Shown piece after piece: positions 8,307-16,054 of a stretch of 64,000 nucleotides of DNA (its first letter is position 1; each line of letters begins with the position of its first letter). Where the stretch lies: NCBI RefSeq assembly GCF_020982545.1, contig NZ_JAJKLK010000019.1, positions 434,001 to 498,000 of the forward strand. The letters run 5' to 3'. Position numbers and translations under genes: made by a program. The notes under the pieces were generated by a model. It had not been told where the DNA came from. It did not search any database and saw nothing but the letters and a program-made list of their open reading frames with translations. The DNA comes from Streptomyces sp. MNU76. Its GTDB lineage: Bacteria; Actinomycetota; Actinomycetes; Streptomycetales; Streptomycetaceae.

Positions 8307-9389
8307 ATGACCGTGCTCGAGAATCTTGAGATGACCGCGACCGGCACCGCCGCCACCGTCGAATTCCGGGACCTGCGCCGGGAGTTCGGCGCCACCGTCG
8401 CCCTCGACGGCCTCGATCTGACCGTCCGCCCCGGCGAACTGCTCGCCCTGCTCGGCCCCTCCGGCTGCGGCAAGACCACCGCCCTGCGGATGCTCGCCGG
8501 CTTCGAACACCCCGACGCCGGCGAGGTGCTGGTCGACGGGGAGGACGTCACCCGCGTCCCGGCCCACCGGCGCGACGCCGGGATGGTCTTCCAGTCGTAC
8601 AGCCTCTTCCCGCACCTCAGCGCCCTCGACAACGTGGCCTTCGGCCTGCGTATGCGCAAGGTGCGCACGGCCGAACGGCGTTCCCGGGCAGCCGAGTTGC
8701 TCGATCTCGTGGGCCTCGCCGACAAGGGCGCCCAGTACCCCCACCAGCTCTCCGGCGGCCAGCAGCAGCGCGTCGCCCTCGCCCGGGCGCTCGCCCTGCG
8801 GCCCCGTGTGCTGCTGCTCGACGAACCGCTCTCCGCTCTCGACGCCAAGGTGCGGCTCACCCTCCGCGAGGAGATCCGCCGGCTCCAGCAGGAGCTGGGC
8901 ATCACCACCCTCTTCGTGACGCACGACCAGGAGGAGGCCCTGTCCATGGCCGACCGGGTCGCGGTGATGCACGCCGGACGCCTCGAACAGTGCGCCACCC
9001 CGGTCGAGTTGTACGGCCGCCCGGCCACCGCCTTCGTCGCCGAGTTCGTCGGCACGATGAGCCGGATCCCGGGCCGGCTCGACGGCACCACCGTCGAGGT
9101 CCTCGGCCGCCGGCTCCCCGTGGACGGCACGGCACCGGACACCGCGGACGTGGACGTCCTGGTACGGCCGGAGGCGGTCGGCGTACGGGCGGACGACACC
9201 GGGGACGCCCAGGTCGTCGCCACCGCGTTCCTCGGCGCCGCCACCCGCCTCACCGTACGGCTCGCCGACGGCAGCGAGGTCAAGGCCGACCTGCCCACGC
9301 ACGAGGCGGCGGCCCTCGGCGCCGGAAGCTCCGTGACGGTCGGCCTCCCCGAGCGGCCCGTACTGGTCGCGGCCCGCCCCACCCGCTGA
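8307..9389 (+). CDS. ABC transporter ATP-binding protein
   Basis: A 360-residue ATPase energising the importer. Walker A GPSGCGKTT lies at residues 50-58, the ABC signature LSGGQQQR near 148-155, Walker B VLLLDEPLSALDAK near 168-181, and the switch histidine in FVTHDQEEALSMADR. The last roughly 110 residues form a TOBE-type regulatory domain, as in PotA/FbpC. The start could also be the Met at residue 9, because the first 17 residues precede the conserved fold. Confidence 0.92.
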   Translation: MTVLENLEMTATGTAATVEFRDLRREFGATVALDGLDLTVRPGELLALLGPSGCGKTTALRMLAGFEHPDAGEVLVDGEDVTRVPAHRRDAGMVFQSYSLFPHLSALDNVAFGLRMRKVRTAERRSRAAELLDLVGLADKGAQYPHQLSGGQQQRVALARALALRPRVLLLDEPLSALDAKVRLTLREEIRRLQQELGITTLFVTHDQEEALSMADRVAVMHAGRLEQCATPVELYGRPATAFVAEFVGTMSRIPGRLDGTTVEVLGRRLPVDGTAPDTADVDVLVRPEAVGVRADDTGDAQVVATAFLGAATRLTVRLADGSEVKADLPTHEAAALGAGSSVTVGLPERPVLVAARPTR

Positions 9390-9453
9390 GACACGGGCGC
9401 CCGCCCTCACGGCGGGACCCGCGGTCCCGACACACCCACGGAAAGAGAGTCCC

Positions 9454-10123
9454 GTGTCCCGATCCGCGCTCCAGGCCGCCCTGTTCGACATGGACGGCAC
9501 GCTCGTCGACACCGAGCGGCTGTGGTGGGAGGCGGTCGCAGAGGTGGCCGCCGGCCTCGGGCGCGCGCTGACCGAGGCCGACCAGCCCGACGTACTGGGC
9601 CGCCCCGTCGAGCACACCGCCGGCTGGCTGGCCGCCCTCACCGGCGCCGACGGGGACGCGCTCGCCGCCGAGCTGCACCGGGAGTTCGCCGAACGGGTCC
9701 GCACCGGGATCGTGCCCCGCCCGGGCGCGCTGGAGCTGCTGCGGGCCCTGGCCCGCGAGGGCGTGCCCACCGCCCTGGTCACCGCGTCGCCGCGTGCCGT
9801 CGCCGACACCGTCCTCGACGTCCTCGGCCGAGACCTGTTCGCCGTCTCCGTGACCGCCGACGACACCGAGCACACCAAGCCCGCCCCGACCCCTACCTCG
9901 CCGCCTGCCACGCCCTCGGTGTCGACCCGCCGCCTGCGTCGCCGTCGAGGACACCAGCACCGGCGTCACCTCGGCCGAGGCCGCCGGGTGCGTGGTCCTC
10001 GCCGTTCCCTCGCTCGCCCCCATCGAGGAGGCCCCGGGCCGGACCGTACGGGAGAGCCTGGAGGCCGTGACACCGGCGAGCCTGCGGCTGCTGGTCGCGC
10101 CCGACGGACCCGCCCTGCGCGTG
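9454..10123 (+). pseudogene. HAD-superfamily phosphatase, frameshifted (two lost C residues)
   Basis: Opens with the HAD motif I FDMDGTLVDTERLWW and continues through VTASPRAVADTVLDVLG. The frame breaks at the CCCC run 9884-9887 and again at CCC 9926-9928. Restoring one C at each place gives HTKPAPDPYLAACHALGVDP followed by ACVAVEDTSTGVTSAEAAG, a normal HAD C-terminus. After the second repair the frame runs without a stop into the EEP phosphodiesterase, so the native gene may encode one fused protein of about 500 residues. It follows the ABC transporter by 64 bases with a GGAAAGAGAG ribosome-binding region. The losses look like consensus errors in C runs. Confidence 0.75.
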
Positions 10124-10951
10124 ATGACCTGGAACCTCTGGTACGGCGGCACCAAGGTCCGCGATCACCGCGCCAAGCAGCTCAAGGTGATCACCGAGAC
10201 CGGTGTCGACGTGGTCGGCCTCCAGGAGACGTACGGCACCGCCGCCCAGGAACTCGCCGACGCCCTCGGCTGGCACCACCACCGGGCCGGCGACAACCTC
10301 GGCATCATCAGCCGCCACCCGATCACGGCTCGCCTCGGTGACCCCGACGTCGGCTTCTACGGGGCCGCCGGCGTCCGTATCAGGACCGACTCCGGCGCCG
10401 AGGTCGACATCTGGACGGTCCACCTCGACTACCAGCCGTACGGTCCCTACGAGGCCGCCTTCGACGGGCTGCCGGCCGCCGAGCTGATCGCCCACGAGGA
10501 GGTGCGGCTGGCCCAGCTGCGGGACTGTCTGCGCCGGCTCGACGACACCGCGCCCGCCGTGCCCGTCGTGCTGGTCGGTGACTTCAACAGCCCCTCGCAC
10601 CTCGACCGGCCGGACGTCGACTGGCCGGTGACCAGGGCCGCCGAGGCGGACGGACTGCGCGACTCCTACCGCGAGGCCCACCCCGACCCCGTGCGGCAGC
10701 CCGGCCACACCTGGTCGCCGATCCACGTCGAGCACGAAGACGGCAGCGGCCGGCCCGAGCCGCAGGACCGGATCGACTTCGTCCTGCACCGGGGCCTCGC
10801 GGTGCTCGACTCCCGGACCCACGTCAGCGGCACCCCCCGCCCGTGGCCGGACGTCGAGGACAACGACTGGCCGTCGGACCACGCCGCGGTGATCACCACG
10901 TTCGCGCTGGAGCCGGAGCCGCAGCCGGACGCCGGGCGCGATCCCCGATAA
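10124..10951 (+). CDS. Endonuclease/exonuclease/phosphatase (EEP) family phosphodiesterase
   Basis: A metal-dependent phosphodiesterase domain of about 275 residues. MTWNLWYGG carries the catalytic Asn strand, VVGLQET the metal-binding Glu, VVLVGDFNSPS the Asp/Asn pair, and NDWPSDHAAV the terminal Asp-His. There is no Shine-Dalgarno at 10124 and the reading frame is open upstream into the (repaired) HAD sequence, so it is either fused to or tightly coupled with the phosphatase. Together they could strip phosphate from an imported phosphodiester; this is inference. A shorter protein from an internal start is possible. Confidence 0.75.
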   Translation: MTWNLWYGGTKVRDHRAKQLKVITETGVDVVGLQETYGTAAQELADALGWHHHRAGDNLGIISRHPITARLGDPDVGFYGAAGVRIRTDSGAEVDIWTVHLDYQPYGPYEAAFDGLPAAELIAHEEVRLAQLRDCLRRLDDTAPAVPVVLVGDFNSPSHLDRPDVDWPVTRAAEADGLRDSYREAHPDPVRQPGHTWSPIHVEHEDGSGRPEPQDRIDFVLHRGLAVLDSRTHVSGTPRPWPDVEDNDWPSDHAAVITTFALEPEPQPDAGRDPR

Positions 10952-10978
10952 CCCCTGGGCCGGAAGGTGCGGCCGGGC

Positions 10979-10984
10979 TAGTAT
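10979..10984 (+). promoter_or_regulatory. -10 box TAGTAT before a possible leaderless micro-ORF and the MFS gene
   Basis: TAGTAT followed 7 bases later by an ATG (10992) is the geometry of a leaderless Streptomyces transcript. The MFS gene proper starts about 95 bases further on. Confidence 0.45.
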
Positions 10985-10991
10985 CGGTGCC

Positions 10992-11009
10992 ATGACCTGG
11001 CGACATTGA
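10992..11009 (+). CDS. Possible 5-codon leader ORF (MTWRH)
   Basis: ATG ACC TGG CGA CAT TGA sits 7 bases after a TAGTAT -10 box, so the transcript would begin at or near this ATG. It could be a translated leader controlling the downstream MFS gene or simply a chance start. No homology is recognised. Confidence 0.2.
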   Translation: MTWRH

Positions 11010-11086
11010 TCCACCAGCCGCGCCTCCCGAGGACCGCCTCGGACGCCGTACCGACGACGTCCGATCCGCTCCCTCGGGAAGGCCTC

Positions 11087-12284
11087 ATGACTCTCTCACC
11101 CGCGCGTGCGCCCGGTGACGCGACCACCGGTGTCCGGCGGCTCACGGCCACGCTGTACGCCTACGCGTTCCTCGACGACTTCGTGCTGCTCTACCCGGTG
11201 TACGCGCTGCTGTTCAGCGACACCGGCCTGTCGATCTGGCAGATCTCCTCCCTGTTCGCCCTGTGGTCCGTCACCGGGATCGTGCTGGAGGTGCCCTCCG
11301 GTGCCTGGGCCGACGCCGTCTCCCGGCGACTGCTGCTGTGGGCGGGGCCGCTGCTCACCGCCGTCGGCTTCGCCCTGTGGGTGATCGTTCCCTCGTACTG
11401 GGCCTTCGCCCTCGGATTCGTCCTGTGGGGTGTGCGCGGCGCGCTCGGTTCCGGTGCGCTGGAAGCACTCGTCTACGACGAGCTCGACCGGCTGGGCGCC
11501 GCCGACCGGTACGCGCGGGTCGTCGGCCGGGCCCAGGCGGTCGGCATGGTCGCCGTGATGGCCGCGATGGGGCTCGCCGGTCCGGTCCTCGACCTCGGCG
11601 GCTACCCGGCCGTGGGTGCGGCGAGCATCCTGGCCTGTGTGCTGACCTCGGTGACGGCCACGCGGTTCCCCGAACACCGGGAAGCGGTGCCGGGGCCGAA
11701 GCACGCCTCCACCCTCGCCACCCTGCGGGCGGGGCTCACCGAGGTCCGCCGGGACCGGTCCGTACGGGGCACGCTGCTTCTCGTGCCGGCCGTCGGGGCG
11801 GTCTGGGGCGCGCTCGACGAGTACACGCCGCTGCTGGTCCGGGACACCGGGGTGGCCGAGCAGACGGTTCCGTACCTGCTGCTGGTGATCTGGGTGGGTA
11901 GGCGATCGGCAGCCTGCTGACCGGCCTGGGGAGCGGTGGGGCACGGCCCGGCTGGGGGCGGTGCTCGCGGGCTCGGCGGTCGCGCTGGCCGTGGGGGCGC
12001 TGCTGGGGACGCCGGCCGGCATCGGACTGGTGGCCGTCGCCTTCGGGGGCTTCCAGCTGGTCAACGTGCTCGCCGACGCGCGGTTGCAGGACCGGATCGA
12101 CGCGGCCCGGCGGGCGACGGTGACGTCCGTCGCGAGCATGGGGACCGAGACGGCGACGGTCGCCGTCTTCGCCGCGTACGCGGTGATCGGGGCGGCGGGG
12201 TATGCGCACGGGGTGGTGTTCGCCGTGTTCGCGGTGCCGTATCTCGTGACGGCGGGTGTGTTGGTGGGGCGAAGAGGCGCGTAG
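11087..12284 (+). pseudogene. MFS transporter, frameshifted (two lost bases within 35 bp)
   Basis: A drug/solute MFS protein of about 399 residues once repaired, starting at the ATG after GGGAAGG. Membrane helices begin at LTATLYAYAFLDDFVLLYPV, and the motif DAVSRRLLLW lies in the 2-3 loop. As written the frame stops at 11918. One base is missing near 11897-11901 (repair gives VIWVGQAIGSLLTGLG) and one G in the run 11928-11931 (repair gives GERWGTARLGAVLAG), after which the C-terminal helices continue to 12284. Both look like sequence errors. Substrate unknown. Confidence 0.75.
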
Positions 12285-12325
12285 AGCGCGGGGCGCGTGG
12301 GCGGCTGCGGGTGCATTGTGGCTGA

Positions 12326-12350
12326 TCGCGCAGTTCCCCGCGCCCCTTGA
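12326..12350 (+). repeat. Dispersed intergenic repeat, copy D
   Basis: TCGCGCAGTTCCCCGCGCCC then TTGAGGGGCGCGGG; the end folds back as CGCGCCCC-TTGA-GGGGCGCG, so this copy can act as a terminator 40-70 bases after the MFS stop. Confidence 0.75.
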
Positions 12351-12377
12351 GGGGCGCGGGTGGCGCCCTCTCTCAGG

Positions 12378-12440
12378 CGCGCAACGAATCGTCGTGCGGG
12401 CCGGCACCCACGCAATGAATCGTCCCTCGGTGCGCAATGG
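12378..12440. promoter_or_regulatory. Putative Lrp-type half-site cluster before the nitrilase operon
   Basis: CGCAACGAATCGT (12380-12392) and CGCAATGAATCGT (12411-12423) are near-identical direct repeats spaced 31 bases, about three helical turns, followed by TGCGCAA at 12431-12437. The same CGCAACGA motif occurs before the permease (2221, 2251), which adjoins an Lrp-type regulator. This suggests common control of amino acid uptake and oxidation. Confidence 0.45.
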
Positions 12441-12533
12441 CCGCCGCTTGTCCGGGTCGGCGCGGCGGCCGTACCGTCTTTCTGGCCCCCTTTCTGGCCC
12501 CCGAACACCCCCTTGTCCCGGTGAGGAACACGC

Positions 12534-13320
12534 ATGCGTACCGCCCTGCTCCAGAGTTCCGGTCTGCCCGGCTCGGTCGTCGGGAACCTGAAGGTGCTCG
12601 ACGAGGCCGCGGGCGGGCCGCCGACGCCGGGCGGGGCTGGTGGTGACGCCGGAGATGTTCCTGACGGGGTACGCGATCGGCGACGACATCGCGCGGCTCG
12701 CCGAGGCGGCCGACGGCGACTCGGCCGACGCGGTCGCCGAGATCGCGGGACGCCACGGCGTCGCGATCGTCTACGGGTACCCGGAGCGCGCCGGTGAGGT
12801 GGTCTTCAACTCGGCGCAGCTCGTCTCCGCCGAGGGCGTCCGACTGGCGAACTACCGCAAGACCCATCTCTTCGGCTGCTTCGAGCGCGACCACTTCGCT
12901 CCCGGCGAGCGCAGCGTCGTCCAGGCCGACCTGGGCGGGCTCCGCGTCGGACTCCTGATCTGCTACGACGTGGAGTTCCCGGAGAACGTCCGCGCCCACG
13001 CGCTCGCCGGCACCGATCTGCTGGTGGTGCCGACGGCCCAGATGCATCCCTTCCAGTTCGTCGCCGAGTCGATGATCCCGGTGCGGGCCTTCGAGAACCA
13101 GATGTACGTCGCCTACGTCAACCGGGTCGGCCGCGAGGGGGAGTTCGAGTTCGTCGGGCTCTCCACACTGGCCGGGCCGGACGGGGTCGCGCGCACCCGC
13201 GCCGGACGCGAGGAGGACCTCGTCCTCGCCGACGTCGACCCCGCGTTCGTCGCGGCCTCCCGCGAGGCGAACCCGTATCTCCAGGACCGTCGCCCCGGTC
13301 TCTACGGCTCCCTCGTCTGA
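12534..13320 (+). pseudogene. Carbon-nitrogen hydrolase (nitrilase family), frameshifted near the N-terminus
   Basis: A nitrilase-superfamily amidase of about 262 residues. The N-terminus MRTALLQSSG is in one frame. After a lost C near 12613 and a lost G in 12629-12631, the rest continues in another frame; repair gives DEAAGRAADAGAGLVVTPEM. The catalytic triad is visible as the Glu in TPEMFLTGY, Lys in YRKTHLFG and Cys in LLICYDVEFPENVR. It would hydrolyse an amide or nitrile. It lies 54 bases before a flavin monoamine oxidase of the tryptophan/phenylalanine 2-monooxygenase type, so its natural substrate may be the amide made by that enzyme. Confidence 0.8.
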
Positions 13321-13374
13321 GCCCCGCCCCGCCCCACCCCGAACACCCGCTTCACCGCAAGGAGTCCGTACCCC

Positions 13375-15087
13375 ATGACGTCCACCGTGCCCAACGCCGT
13401 CGAGCACGCAGACGAGCAGCAGCCGCCGATCACCATGTTCGGCCCGGACTTCCCGTACGCGTACGACGACTTCCTGGCCCACCCGGCCGGTCTGGGCCAG
13501 ATACCGGCCACCGAGCACGGGGCCGAGGTCGCGGTGATCGGCGGCGGGCTGTCCGGCATCGTGGCGGCTTACGAGTTGATGAAGATGGGGCTCAAGCCGG
13601 TCGTGTACGAGGCCGACCGGATCGGCGGGCGTCTGCGGACGGTCGGTTTCGACGGATGCGATCCGTCGCTCACCGCCGAGATGGGGGCCATGCGCTTCCC
13701 GCCGTCCTCCACGGCGCTGCAGCACTACATCGACCTGGCGGGTCTGGAGACCTGGCCGTTCCCCAACCCCCTCGCGGAGGCCACGCCGTCGACCGTCGTC
13801 GATCTCAAGGGCGAGTCCCACTACGCCGAGACCATCGACGACCTGCCGCAGGTCTACCGGGACGTGGCCGCCGCCTGGAAGGCCTGCCTGGAAGAGGGCG
13901 CCGACTTCTCCGACATGAACCGGGCGCTGCGTGAGCGGGACGTGCCGCGCATCCGGGAGATCTGGGCGAAGCTCGTCGAGCGGCTCGACAACCAGACCTT
14001 CTACGGCTTCCTCTGCGACTCCGAGGCGTTCAAGTCCTTCCGGCACCGCGAGATCTTCGGCCAGGTCGGCTTCGGCACCGGCGGCTGGGACACCGACTTC
14101 CCCAACTCCATCCTGGAGATCCTGCGCGTCGTCTACACCGAGGCCGACGACCACCACCGCGGCATCGTCGGCGGCAGCCAGCAACTCCCGCTGCGGCTCT
14201 GGGAGCGCGAGCCCGAGAAGATCGTGCACTGGCCGTACGGGACGTCCCTGAGGTCCCTGCACGCCGAGGGGGAGCCGCGGCCCGCCGTCACCCGGCTGCA
14301 GCGGACCGCCGGCAACCGGATCACGGTGACGGACGCGAACGGTGACATCCGTACGTACCGGGCGGCGATCTTCACCGCCCAGTCCTGGATGCTGCTGTCG
14401 AAGATCGCCTGTGACGACTCGCTCTTCCCGATCGACCACTGGACGGCCATCGAGCGGACCCACTACATGGAGTCCAGCAAGCTCTTCGTGCCCGTGGACC
14501 GGCCGTTCTGGCTCGACAAGGCCGTCGACGACAGGGGAAATCCGACCGGGCGGGACGTGATGTCGATGACACTCACCGACCGGATGACGCGCGGGACCTA
14601 CCTCCTCGACGACGGCCCCGACAAGCCCGCCGTCATCTGCCTCTCCTACACCTGGTGCGACGACAGCCTCAAGTGGCTGCCGCTGTCGGCGAACGAGCGG
14701 ATGGAGGTCATGCTGAAGTCGCTCGGCGAGATCTACCCGAACGTCGACATCCGCAGCCATGTCATCGGCAACCCGGTGACCGTCTCCTGGGAGAACGAGC
14801 CCTACTTCATGGGCGCGTTCAAGGCGAACCTGCCCGGCCACTACCGCTACCAGCGGCGCCTGTTCACCCACTTCATGCAGGACCGGCTGCCCGACGACAA
14901 GCGGGGCATCTTCCTCGCCGGCGACGACATCTCCTGGACGGCCGGCTGGGCGGAGGGCGCGATCCAGACCGCGCTCAACGCGGTCTGGGGTGTCATGCAC
15001 CACTTCGGCGGCACCACGGACGCGACCAACCCCGGCCCGGGAGACCTCTACCACACGATCGCTCCCGTCGAACTCCCCGAGGACTAG
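13375..15087 (+). CDS. Flavin monoamine oxidase / aromatic amino acid 2-monooxygenase-like protein
   Basis: A 570-residue FAD enzyme. The dinucleotide-binding motif VAVIGGGLSGIVAAYELMK starts near residue 52, followed by the GRLRT flavin segment, an RF/MRFPPS substrate-side loop, and the C-terminal FAD motif GIFLAGDDISWTAGWAEGAI near 515-535. The overall order fits L-amino acid oxidase/tryptophan 2-monooxygenase (IaaM) relatives. Such enzymes decarboxylate tryptophan or phenylalanine oxidatively to the amide. The upstream nitrilase-family gene could hydrolyse that amide to the acid, giving an indole-3-acetamide-like route. The stop codon lies in the left arm of the inverted-repeat element at 15086. 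Confidence 0.82.
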   Translation: MTSTVPNAVEHADEQQPPITMFGPDFPYAYDDFLAHPAGLGQIPATEHGAEVAVIGGGLSGIVAAYELMKMGLKPVVYEADRIGGRLRTVGFDGCDPSLTAEMGAMRFPPSSTALQHYIDLAGLETWPFPNPLAEATPSTVVDLKGESHYAETIDDLPQVYRDVAAAWKACLEEGADFSDMNRALRERDVPRIREIWAKLVERLDNQTFYGFLCDSEAFKSFRHREIFGQVGFGTGGWDTDFPNSILEILRVVYTEADDHHRGIVGGSQQLPLRLWEREPEKIVHWPYGTSLRSLHAEGEPRPAVTRLQRTAGNRITVTDANGDIRTYRAAIFTAQSWMLLSKIACDDSLFPIDHWTAIERTHYMESSKLFVPVDRPFWLDKAVDDRGNPTGRDVMSMTLTDRMTRGTYLLDDGPDKPAVICLSYTWCDDSLKWLPLSANERMEVMLKSLGEIYPNVDIRSHVIGNPVTVSWENEPYFMGAFKANLPGHYRYQRRLFTHFMQDRLPDDKRGIFLAGDDISWTAGWAEGAIQTALNAVWGVMHHFGGTTDATNPGPGDLYHTIAPVELPED

Positions 15088-15181
15088 GGCCTGTCGTTCC
15101 GATCACGCCTGGGCCGCGGGGCTTGCCGGCAGGCCTCAGGCGCCGTCGCCCGAAGTCGGCGTGATCCAAACGACAGACCCT
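15086..15181. repeat. 96-bp inverted-repeat (MITE-like) element between convergent genes
   Basis: The left arm begins AGGGCCTGTCGTTCCGATCA (15086-15109) and the right arm (15158-15181) is its complement with about three mismatches, enclosing 48 bases. The TAG stop codons of both flanking convergent genes fall in the arm ends (15085-15087 and 15180-15182). The arms resemble insertion-sequence-end-like GGCCTGTCGTT repeats common in Streptomyces. It has no coding capacity; it probably acts as a bidirectional terminator. Confidence 0.7.
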
Positions 15182-15917
15182 AGGAGCGGGTTCGGGGCCA
15201 GTCGGTTCGCTCGGGCAGCGGGGTCAGCAGCATGCGGCCCGCCAGGCCCACCGCCGCGTCCAGCCGGTGGGCGAACTCCTCGGCGAGATCCGGGAGCCCG
15301 CGCAGTGCCCACAGCGCGCGGGCGGCCGACCAACTGGCCTCACGGGCGCGTTCCAGGCTCCACGCGCCGAGCAGATGGGTGAGCGGATCAGCGACCTGAA
15401 GCAGATCGGGACCCGGCATCAGCTCCTCGCGGATACGTTCCTCCAACGCAACGAGGACATCGCCCACCTGCTCGAACTCGTCCTCCAGATCGGCTGGTCC
15501 GCAGCCGAGCGTACGACAGCTGTCCACGACGGCCAGGGCGAGATCGTGCCCGATGTGCGCGTTGATGCCGCAGAGGGCGAACTGCAGCGGGCGTACCCCG
15601 GGATGACGCCGGAACTGCAGCAGCGGCCGCCAGCACGCGGGTGCGCGGCCGCCCTCGGCGACGCTCAGATACCGCTCGGCGAAGAGCACGTCCAGAGTGA
15701 TCGCGGCCTCGGCGTCCGGGAAGTGACCGGTGTCCAGGCGCCGGCCGATGGCCTCCGTGACAGCGAGGTAGACCCTGTTGAAGACCGCGATCCCGTCCCG
15801 CTCGGGAAGGATCGCGTCCAGGGCTCGCATACGGCGGACGACGGTGTCCACCGCGCCGGCCGCGACCGCCGTGCCCGTCGAGTCCCCGGAATTGGTGAAA
15901 TGTTCCCACAGCGCCAT
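15180..15917 (-). CDS. DUF5995 family protein
   Basis: A 245-residue protein of unknown function found widely in actinobacteria. I chose the ATG at 15917 (MALWEHFTNSG) because the longer upstream extension is Arg/Pro-rich and lacks conservation features. The body is alpha-helical, with a conserved-looking FALCGINAHIGHDLALAVVDSC segment (two His) that suggests a metal or lipid site as in other DUF5995 proteins. It converges on the amine oxidase, its stop lying in the inverted repeat. Confidence 0.8.
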   Translation of the reverse strand: MALWEHFTNSGDSTGTAVAAGAVDTVVRRMRALDAILPERDGIAVFNRVYLAVTEAIGRRLDTGHFPDAEAAITLDVLFAERYLSVAEGGRAPACWRPLLQFRRHPGVRPLQFALCGINAHIGHDLALAVVDSCRTLGCGPADLEDEFEQVGDVLVALEERIREELMPGPDLLQVADPLTHLLGAWSLERAREASWSAARALWALRGLPDLAEEFAHRLDAAVGLAGRMLLTPLPERTDWPRTRS

Positions 15918-16054
15918 AGGGGGCAGGGTCGCAGGCCTACGCTGACACCGGTGCCGCCGTGCCCGGCGCGTCCCCGGAACGGGGTAACGCGGGCGCGGCG
16001 GGAAGTGCCGGGGAACCGACGCAGCGCGGTCCGGGGAGCAGGGGGGAGCACCAC

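Noticed and set aside
7425..9911. 828-codon open frame on the minus strand
   Set aside because: Shadow of the second ABC permease, ATPase and HAD genes; composition is low-complexity Gly/Glu/His/Gln and has no start-site signals.
9454..13320. Genuine pseudogene cluster indicating genome decay
   Set aside because: The breaks are isolated single-base losses in C/G runs with full coding bias and catalytic motifs kept on both sides, which suits sequencing error better than decay.
12373..15054. 893-codon open frame on the minus strand
   Set aside because: It lies opposite the nitrilase and amine-oxidase genes, is Arg/Gly/Val/Asp-rich without domains, and follows from GC-biased third positions of the plus-strand genes.
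15086..15181. Complete insertion sequence
   Set aside because: Only 96 bases with arms and no transposase; at most a MITE or relic.
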